From the NCBI GenBank assembly GCA_019751875.1, contig JAIEMV010000013.1, positions 1-64,000 of the forward strand: a DNA stretch of 64,000 nt, given 5' to 3'. Of this stretch, positions 58,509 through 64,000 are shown piece by piece. The translations under genes and the position numbers were made by a program. The DNA comes from Hyphomicrobium sp. GTDB taxonomy: Bacteria > Pseudomonadota > Alphaproteobacteria > Rhizobiales > Hyphomicrobiaceae. The notes beneath the pieces are model-generated. The model was not told the DNA's origin, did not search any database, and saw nothing but the letters and a program-made list of their open reading frames with translations. Positions within the stretch are counted from its first letter, which is position 1. Each line of letters begins with the position of its first letter.

Positions 58509-59261
58509 TCAATCGCCGTATTCGACGCCGTATCGGTGCAGATCCATGCCGTAAATGCGCAGCCAGCGCTTGGCCTCGTCCATGCCGGGGCATGACTTAC
58601 GCACCAAGACCCAGAAGCGGGGACCGTGATTCATTTCCCGCAAGTGCGCGACCTCGTGAGCGGCGACATAGTCGAGGACGGCGGGTGGGGCGAGCACGAG
58701 ACGCCATGAGAAAGAGAGCGCACCTGTTGTCGAGCACGATCCCCAGCGGCTCGTCTGGTCGCGAATGGTGAGGCGCCCTGGCTGAACGCTTAGCCGATCC
58801 GCGTGCCAGGCGACACGCCTCTCAAGATCCGACTTCGCCTCGTGAGTGAACCATTGCTGCAATCGCTTGACGGCGGCTGCTCTCTCACCGGGTGCGTAAA
58901 GTTCCGGGAACGGATGGGCATCGAGCCGGCGCACGACGCGACGACGTGGCACCTCACCTGGCATGACGACGCGGTGTGCAGTGCCGCGCAAGGGCACGAG
59001 CATGCCATGGCGGAAGGGGATCGGCTCGGGCAGGCTATCGAGACGCTCGCGGACCCAATCGAGATTGCGCGTGAGGAAGGAGCCGGCTTCTTCGATGCCG
59101 CACTGGACCGGCAGGGTGACAATGACCGCACGGCGGGTGCGGCTGACGCGAAGGGTGAGGCGGCGGGCCGCAGGATGATGTCGCACTTCAACAGGTGCGC
59201 CTATGCGATCGGTCTCGCGGTTGGAAAGGGTCGTCACTTGAGGCGCTTTGGTCTTCCGCAT
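58509..59261 (-). CDS. YgjP-like (SprT/DUF45) metallopeptidase
   Basis: A 250-residue protein with the zinc motif HEVAHLREMNHGPRFW near residue 200 and the upstream RDQTSRWGSCSTTGALSFSWRLVLAP block that defines the YgjP/DUF45 family. The substrate is unknown. It is convergent with the PBP gene (4 bp apart). Its upstream region has an FNR-like half palindrome and a long inverted repeat. Confidence 0.88.
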   Translation of the reverse strand: MRKTKAPQVTTLSNRETDRIGAPVEVRHHPAARRLTLRVSRTRRAVIVTLPVQCGIEEAGSFLTRNLDWVRERLDSLPEPIPFRHGMLVPLRGTAHRVVMPGEVPRRRVVRRLDAHPFPELYAPGERAAAVKRLQQWFTHEAKSDLERRVAWHADRLSVQPGRLTIRDQTSRWGSCSTTGALSFSWRLVLAPPAVLDYVAAHEVAHLREMNHGPRFWVLVRKSCPGMDEAKRWLRIYGMDLHRYGVEYGD

Positions 59262-59321
59262 GTACGTCCTCGAATGAACGGAACTTCCGCACGATATATA
59301 TGGCAGAGAAGGCGATGCGCC

Positions 59322-59335
59322 TTGATCCCGATCAC
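59322..59335. promoter_or_regulatory. FNR/FixK-like box
   Basis: TTGAT-CCCG-ATCAC differs from the consensus TTGAT-N4-ATCAA at one base. It is about 60-75 bp upstream of the ygjP-like start codon. Confidence 0.5.
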
Positions 59336-59380
59336 AACACGATACGATGCTGTTCTTTCGCTTTCGTCAATCGTGTTGTG
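59333..59380. repeat. 11-bp perfect inverted repeat
   Basis: CACAACACGAT (59333-59343) and ATCGTGTTGTG (59370-59380) are perfect complements separated by 26 nt, partly overlapping the FNR-like box. It may be an operator pair or a hairpin after sco. The rest of the 302-bp gap holds nothing else. Confidence 0.7.
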
Positions 59381-59563
59381 CGATCTGCAGCGCATGGCGC
59401 CGCACCATGCGTTCGTTCAGAGAGACACCTACCAAGTTCGGTGCTATGTGGGCGAGTAGAATTTTTTATGATGCGGTTCCGTGCGCCCAGAGTGTGGCAT
59501 CGCGGTGTCATCGGCGATTGGCCGCACTCAAAGTCCCTTCAAGAAAACTGATTGTTTCGCTGA

Positions 59564-60166
59564 TCACAATGCTGCAGCCAGTGCGTCTGCGAGCGCGGTG
59601 GCGTCGGTCGAGTGCGGAAAGTGCTTCACGTACTCACCACTCGAATTCATTAGATAAAAAAATGAACTGTGATCGATGTTGTAACGCGTCGGGTCTGTGT
59701 CGTCGGGCACCTTCACGGCGTACACGCGATAGGCTTTGATGGCGGCGTTCACTTCGTCGGGGGTGCCAGTCAAAGCTTGAATCCGCGGATGAAAACTCTT
59801 CATGTAAGCGGCCAGCGACTGCGGCGTATCGCGTTCCGGATCGACGGTGATGAAGAGCGGCGTCAGGCCCTCTGCTTTGTCGCCGAGTTTGTCCAGTGCG
59901 ACGGTGAGGGTCTGCAGACCCGAAGGGCATACGTCCGGGCAATTCGTGAAGCCAAAGAACACCAGCATAGGCTTGCCAGAGAAATCTTTTTCTGTGCGTC
60001 GCTCGCCGGCGGTGTCGACCAGGCTGAAGGGACCACCGATTGCAACGCGTCCGGTTTGCGTTTGCGCCCGGCCCTCGGGTCCGGCTGGAATGTTCAGAGT
60101 TACGTACGCCGCAACGACACCAGCGAAAAGTCCAAGTGCGAGTGCGATGAACAGTTTCGACGACAT
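59564..60166 (-). CDS. SCO1/SenC family copper chaperone / thiol protein
   Basis: A 200-residue membrane-anchored thioredoxin-fold protein (N-terminal helix about 4-24) with the copper-binding pair C76-x3-C80 (NCPDVC) and H166 in YNIDHSSFF. Family members help assemble the CuA centre of cytochrome oxidase and act in redox sensing. It is divergent from regB, matching the SenC-RegB adjacency known from photosynthetic alphaproteobacteria. Confidence 0.93.
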   Translation of the reverse strand: MSSKLFIALALGLFAGVVAAYVTLNIPAGPEGRAQTQTGRVAIGGPFSLVDTAGERRTEKDFSGKPMLVFFGFTNCPDVCPSGLQTLTVALDKLGDKAEGLTPLFITVDPERDTPQSLAAYMKSFHPRIQALTGTPDEVNAAIKAYRVYAVKVPDDTDPTRYNIDHSSFFYLMNSSGEYVKHFPHSTDATALADALAAAL

Positions 60167-60240
60167 AGTGAACGTCTCCCTAAGAGGCGACCGGCATGAA
60201 ATCGGTCTTGCACTGCAAAAACTGTTCTCTTGTCAACACA

Positions 60241-60258
60241 GGTCAAGATCGCTTGACC
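60241..60258. promoter_or_regulatory. Perfect dyad in the sco/regB divergent region
   Basis: GGTCAAG-ATCG-CTTGACC: perfect 7-bp arms with a 4-bp centre, like a CRP/FNR-family operator. A second dyad GCGGAC-N7-GTCCGC follows at 60295-60313. Confidence 0.55.
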
Positions 60259-60380
60259 CGAACCCGCCCAAGGTGCGGAGATAGCGGTGTGAGTGCGGAC
60301 TTGCAACGTCCGCCACCGTATGGTTGTGAACGCACAATCGGCGGGCTTGTGAGTTCGCCGTAAAAAGGACCCTCTGAGGC

Positions 60381-61796
60381 GTGCCGTCCGAGCAATCAAT
60401 CTTGAGCCGGCTGTGGCAGACGAGTGACGAAGACAGTCAGCTTCGCCTGCAGACGATCGTTCGTCTCCGGTGGCTGGGTGTGCTCGGCCAGCTGGCAGCC
60501 ATTGCCGTCGTCGCGCTCGTTCTCGAGTTCCGGCTGCCGGTCGGCTGGTGTCTGTTTCTCACCGCGTGCTCGGCATGGCTGAATGTTTTTCTCGCGGTGC
60601 GGTTCCCGGCGCGGCATCGGCTGTCCGCGCGACTGGCCACCGAGTTGCTCGCCTACGACATCCTACAGCTGGCGGCACTTCTCTACTTCACGGGCGGGGT
60701 ACAGAATCCCTTCACCATGCTGCTTGTCGTTCCGGTGACCGTATCGGCCGCTACACTACCGCCCCGGAATACGATCATCCTGGCATTGATGGCGGCAGCC
60801 GCTGCCATTTTGCTGACGATGATCTATCGCCCACTGCCTTGGTATCCATCGCAGCCGCTCGAGCACCCCTTTCTTTATGATCTCGGCATCGTGACTGCCG
60901 TCATCTCGACCATGCTGTTCATGGCTCTTTATGCGCGCAGGCTGACGCGGGAGAGCAAGTTGATGTCGGCGGCGCTGACGGCAACGGAGCTTGTTCTGGC
61001 GCGTGAACAGAAACTTCATGCGTTAGACGGCTTGGCGGCGGCGGCGGCGCACGAGCTGGGAACGCCGCTCTCGACCATTGTTCTGGTGACGAAGGAGATG
61101 CAGGCGGGCTTGCCTAAGGACAGCGCGCTCGCGGAAGACGTGGAACTCTTGCGACAGCAAGCCCTGCGTTGCCGCGAAATCTTGCAGAAGCTGACGCAGC
61201 ACCCAACCGAGCAGGATCCGCTGCACGGCACCATTTCTCTTCAGGAGATGCTGGAGGAGGCTGCGGCGCCATACATGAGCGACGGCAAGCCGATTCATAT
61301 CTTCGTACATCCGGCGAGCGGGACTTCCGGGACGATGCAGGACCAACCCCTTGCCGCGCGGCGGCCGGGGGTGCTTTATGGCCTTGGGAATCTGATCGAA
61401 AACGCGGTCGATTTTTCGCAAGGCCGGGTCGATCTCACCGGCGAATGGGATCAAAGTCTCGTATCGGTCACGCTTACGGATGACGGTCCTGGCTTTGCGC
61501 CTGAAATCATCGATTCGCTGGGCGAGCCCTATGTCACCTCCCGGCCGTCGGGGACGCGCAAATCCCCCAGTAAAGCTGGTGGTCTGGGGCTCGGCTTCTT
61601 CATCGCCAAGACCTTGCTCGAGCGCTCGGGGGCGCGCGTTTCGCTCGAAAACAGGCAGGCGCCGCAGTCTGGGGCGATCGTGAGGCTGGTGTGGCCGAGA
61701 GAAGCATTCGAGGCCGGGGCAGAGCGATCCGGACCCGGAACGGCGTTGCCGCGCCCTCAGGTCCGGTCGGCACCGGTCGAAGTCTACGATCGTTAA
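60381..61796 (+). CDS. regB: Redox sensor histidine kinase RegB/ActS type (GTG start)
   Basis: A 471-residue membrane sensor kinase with six N-terminal helices, the quinone-sensing motif GGVQNPF (105-111), phospho-acceptor His224 in AAAHELGTPLS, redox-type Cys264 (LRCREIL, corresponding to C265 of Rhodobacter RegB), and ATPase boxes NLIENAVDFS and GLGLGFFIAK. It senses aerobic/ubiquinone redox state and phosphorylates RegA. It is 90 bp upstream of regA and divergent from sco. Confidence 0.93.
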   Translation: MPSEQSILSRLWQTSDEDSQLRLQTIVRLRWLGVLGQLAAIAVVALVLEFRLPVGWCLFLTACSAWLNVFLAVRFPARHRLSARLATELLAYDILQLAALLYFTGGVQNPFTMLLVVPVTVSAATLPPRNTIILALMAAAAAILLTMIYRPLPWYPSQPLEHPFLYDLGIVTAVISTMLFMALYARRLTRESKLMSAALTATELVLAREQKLHALDGLAAAAAHELGTPLSTIVLVTKEMQAGLPKDSALAEDVELLRQQALRCREILQKLTQHPTEQDPLHGTISLQEMLEEAAAPYMSDGKPIHIFVHPASGTSGTMQDQPLAARRPGVLYGLGNLIENAVDFSQGRVDLTGEWDQSLVSVTLTDDGPGFAPEIIDSLGEPYVTSRPSGTRKSPSKAGGLGLGFFIAKTLLERSGARVSLENRQAPQSGAIVRLVWPREAFEAGAERSGPGTALPRPQVRSAPVEVYDR

Positions 61797-61888
61797 TCTA
61801 TTTACCAACTCGCGGGTGTGCGTTTCTCGCCGGTTTGCGCTTGGCGAGTCGGAGGCAAGACTATAGTTTGCCGCACGTGGAGGACCCC

Positions 61889-62452
61889 GTGACTGAAGAT
61901 CTGTCATTCAAACCCGATGAACTGCCCGAAGATCGATCGTTGATTATCGTCGACGACGACCGGGCATTTTTGCAGCGCATGGTGCGCGCCATGGAGCAGA
62001 GAGGGTTCCTGGTCCGAAGCGCCTTTACGGTGTCGGAAGGGATTGATCTGGTCCGCCAGAGCCCGCCGGCATTCGCGGTCATCGATTTGCGCCTTGAAGA
62101 CGGCAATGGCCTCGACGTCATCGCCGAACTGACACGGGTGCGCCCCAATGCGCGGATTATCGTGCTGACGGGATACGGGAATATCGCGACTGCGGTGACC
62201 GCCGTGAAGCTCGGTGCGGTCGATTATCTCGCCAAGCCGGCTGATGCCGATGACGTGACGGATGCTCTGCTCGCTCCGCCCAATTCGAAAGCGCCGCCGC
62301 CGGAAAACCCCATGTCGGCGGACCGGGTGCGCTGGGAGCATATTCAGCGCGTATACGAATTGTGCAATCGGAACGTCTCTGAGACGGCACGGCGGCTCAA
62401 CATGCACCGCCGCACGCTGCAGCGGATCCTTGCCAAGCGCGCGCCCAAGTAG
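61889..62452 (+). CDS. regA: Response regulator RegA/ActR type (GTG start)
   Basis: A 187-residue regulator with receiver residues D22-D24, phospho-acceptor D66 (VIDLRLEDG), T94 and K116, a proline hinge near 135 and a Fis-type helix-turn-helix (about 150-187, NVSETARRLNMHRRTLQRIL). GGAGG sits 5 nt before GTG 61889, which fixes this start; the result is close to the 184 residues of RegA. It controls respiration, carbon and nitrogen fixation genes in relatives. Confidence 0.93.
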   Translation: MTEDLSFKPDELPEDRSLIIVDDDRAFLQRMVRAMEQRGFLVRSAFTVSEGIDLVRQSPPAFAVIDLRLEDGNGLDVIAELTRVRPNARIIVLTGYGNIATAVTAVKLGAVDYLAKPADADDVTDALLAPPNSKAPPPENPMSADRVRWEHIQRVYELCNRNVSETARRLNMHRRTLQRILAKRAPK

Positions 62453-62456
62453 GGCG

Positions 62457-62960
62457 TTAAATCTCGCCGGCTTCTGATCGGGTCTTGATGGCTGGGTCGG
62501 CTACTGCTGCCAGCCGGAGGGCTGCGACGCGGGCGAAGCGCAAGGTCAAAGCCCTACGTCGTGCGCCTGCGAGAACAGGGGCGGGCCGCGCCGGTCGCAG
62601 GATTTCGGCGCCGTAGCGATCGGCGAGGATGAGGCCACAGTCTCCGGGCAAGACGTCGCGCGGGAACTCAGGCTTCACCGCGAAAAAGAAGCGGTCGCAA
62701 TACTCAGCGTATTCAGGCCACTTCTGATCGGAGCGGAAGTCTGCAAGGCTCGACTTTATTTCAACGATGGTGATGGTGCCATTACGATCGAGGGCGGCGA
62801 TATCAGCGCGGCGCCCACTCGGCAATGTGAATTCCTGGAGTGGGGTCAAACCGGCATCGATTAGCATGCGCGAGGTCCCCCGCAGGATTTCGACGGCGAT
62901 TGGATCGGCCGCGAGTGAGCTATCTTCCGATTGCCCGGGCGCGTGGTTCGGTGTTGCCAT
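62457..62960 (-). CDS. mmcB: MmcB family DNA-repair protein
   Basis: A 167-residue PD-(D/E)XK-like nuclease-fold protein with D53 and E67-I-K69 (RRADIAALD, ITIVEIKSS), followed by WPEYAEYCDRFFFAV, as in MmcB, needed for mitomycin-C resistance in Caulobacter. I start at ATG 62960 (MATPNHAPG); the longer frame to 63239 overlaps the divergent mutM region and is Arg/Ser-rich. It is convergent with regA (4 bp apart). Confidence 0.88.
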   Translation of the reverse strand: MATPNHAPGQSEDSSLAADPIAVEILRGTSRMLIDAGLTPLQEFTLPSGRRADIAALDRNGTITIVEIKSSLADFRSDQKWPEYAEYCDRFFFAVKPEFPRDVLPGDCGLILADRYGAEILRPARPAPVLAGARRRALTLRFARVAALRLAAVADPAIKTRSEAGEI

Positions 62961-63066
62961 GGAACCGTTGTCGCCAGACCGGCGGCAGAAGTCCAGGGCC
63001 GCAGTGATTTTGCCCATCTTGGGCCGCGACCCACGTCGAGCCAGTTGTTGTAACTGCGAGTGCATC

Positions 63067-63960
63067 ATGCCGGAACTGCCGGAAGTCGAAACCGTTCGCC
63101 GGAGCCTGGAGCGCATGCTCGTGGGGCAGTCGCTGGCGCGTATCGATTTGCGGCGCGCTGACTTGCGTTTTCCATTTCCGGAGGATTTTGCGGCGCGGCT
63201 GACTGGTCGGACCATCACAGCTGTGCGGCGGCGCGCCAAGTACCTTCAGCTGATGCTGGATAGCCGAGATGTGCTGATCGTCCATCTCGGAATGACGGGA
63301 CGGTTCATCATGGGAACCCCGGGCGCGGACACGGTCCGTGGCGCTGTCGTTGGCGACTATGTTTATGAAACCGGACATCTGCCGCAGCACGATCACGTCG
63401 TCTTGGAAACCGCGGGTGGGCTGCGGATCACATACAATGATCCGCGCCGTTTCGGATACATGCTGCTCGAAGCTGAAGCCGACCTCGAAGCGCACGCGTT
63501 GTTCCGCGCGCTGGGGGTCGAGCCGCTGGGGAATGAACTCGACGCGGCGTTGCTGGCAAAGAGGGCGGCGGGCCGGAAAGCCGATCTCAAAGCTTTTCTT
63601 ATGGATCAGCGCAACATTGCGGGGCTCGGCAACATCTATGTGTGCGAGGCCTTGTTCCGGGCTGGGTCATCGCCGCGGCGGCGTGCCGGGACGCTTGCCG
63701 GTCGGGGCGGTCGACCGACCGACCGCGCGGCGCGGTTGGTGCAGGCCATTCGGCAGGTGCTGACCGAGGCTGTCGAGGCCGGCGGTTCGACATTGCGTGA
63801 TTACCGGCAGCCCGATGGACGAGCCGGCGCATTCCAAGATCGACACGACGTGTATGACCGCGAAGGTGAAGCGTGCCGCAAGCCCGGCTGTGGCGGGATC
63901 ATCCGCCGGATCACGCAGTCGGGGCGGTCCACCTTTTACTGTCCGCGGTGTCAGACATAG
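63067..63960 (+). CDS. mutM: Formamidopyrimidine-DNA glycosylase
   Basis: A 297-residue bifunctional 8-oxoguanine glycosylase/AP lyase. It has the N-terminal PELPEVE with catalytic Pro2 and Glu3, Lys58 (RRRAKYL), the H2TH region with LMDQRNIAGLGNIYVCEALF, and the C-terminal zinc finger with CRKPGC and FYCPRCQ. It is somewhat longer than average because of a loop near residue 205-220. It is divergent from mmcB, placing two DNA-repair genes back to back. The last 40 bases of the window hold no gene. Confidence 0.97.
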   Translation: MPELPEVETVRRSLERMLVGQSLARIDLRRADLRFPFPEDFAARLTGRTITAVRRRAKYLQLMLDSRDVLIVHLGMTGRFIMGTPGADTVRGAVVGDYVYETGHLPQHDHVVLETAGGLRITYNDPRRFGYMLLEAEADLEAHALFRALGVEPLGNELDAALLAKRAAGRKADLKAFLMDQRNIAGLGNIYVCEALFRAGSSPRRRAGTLAGRGGRPTDRAARLVQAIRQVLTEAVEAGGSTLRDYRQPDGRAGAFQDRHDVYDREGEACRKPGCGGIIRRITQSGRSTFYCPRCQT

Positions 63961-64000
63961 CAGCGGTCAGGTTTTGCGTCGTCTGAACTGCGTGACGAAC

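Overview
The window reads as a contiguous chromosomal segment of an alphaproteobacterium, most likely Hyphomicrobiales. It is GC-rich (roughly 60-63% by eye). It carries rpsT-dnaA-dnaN-recF-gyrB, a DnaA with the His-Ala/Ser-Ser-Val P-loop lead-in I associate with rhizobial DnaA, a RegB/RegA redox two-component pair, a TrcR (DUF1013) cell-cycle regulator, MmcB, and CtrA-type TTAA-N7-TTAA sites. The genus cannot be fixed from sequence alone; a Hyphomicrobiaceae-like organism is a guess. There are no phage genes, insertion sequences, rRNA genes or CRISPR arrays.

Layout. 1-8.6 kb: rimO, trcR, a MaoC hydratase, ribF, ileS, ubiA. 8.7-12.1 kb: rsmE, a Pr6Pr membrane protein, gshA and a small cysteine-rich exported protein. 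12.2-19.5 kb: divergent lutABC (L-lactate oxidation) and glcDEF (glycolate oxidation) operons. 19.5-24.2 kb: a pentapeptide-repeat protein and a fused 5-oxoprolinase. 24.4-31.7 kb: djlA, a peptidoglycan amidase, rnpB, a Pro/Ala/Lys/Glu-rich membrane protein and a short dcw cluster (mraZ-rsmH-ftsL-ftsI) that stops after ftsI. 31.8-38.1 kb: exported thioredoxin, ceramidase-family protein, GNAT, tRNA-Leu(TAA), glutaminase, TrkH, flavin monooxygenase and zf-CHCC protein. 38.2-46.2 kb: an alpha/beta hydrolase, a 640-bp gene-free stretch, an extensin-like lipoprotein, a Ser/Thr kinase-WD40 / FHA / PP2C signalling set and a K+ channel. 46.5-55 kb: the rpsT-dnaA-dnaN-recF-gyrB replication block. 54.8-64 kb: trhO, cytochrome c, a bifunctional PBP, a YgjP-like metalloprotease, sco, regBA, mmcB and mutM.

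The most unusual feature is a family of about 41-42-bp palindromic elements. They have a near-constant core (GACTCC...GGAGCCGGCC) and 10-bp outer arms that differ between copies yet stay complementary. About 14 copies lie in the first 27 kb. Six are inside the ileS reading frame and translated, including a triple tandem and a pair with a duplicated flank. Others sit 1-2 bases beyond the stop codons of rimO and lutC and about 10 bases after rnpB. This resembles the in-frame Rickettsia palindromic elements, but I do not recognise this family.

Other leads: nine GANTC sites within 360 bp plus a perfect CtrA box between rpsT and dnaA; five 10-bp-spaced MraZ-like boxes before mraZ; a six-cysteine exported mini-protein with mirror-symmetric spacing; and dyad operators at the sco/regB and ygjP-like promoters.
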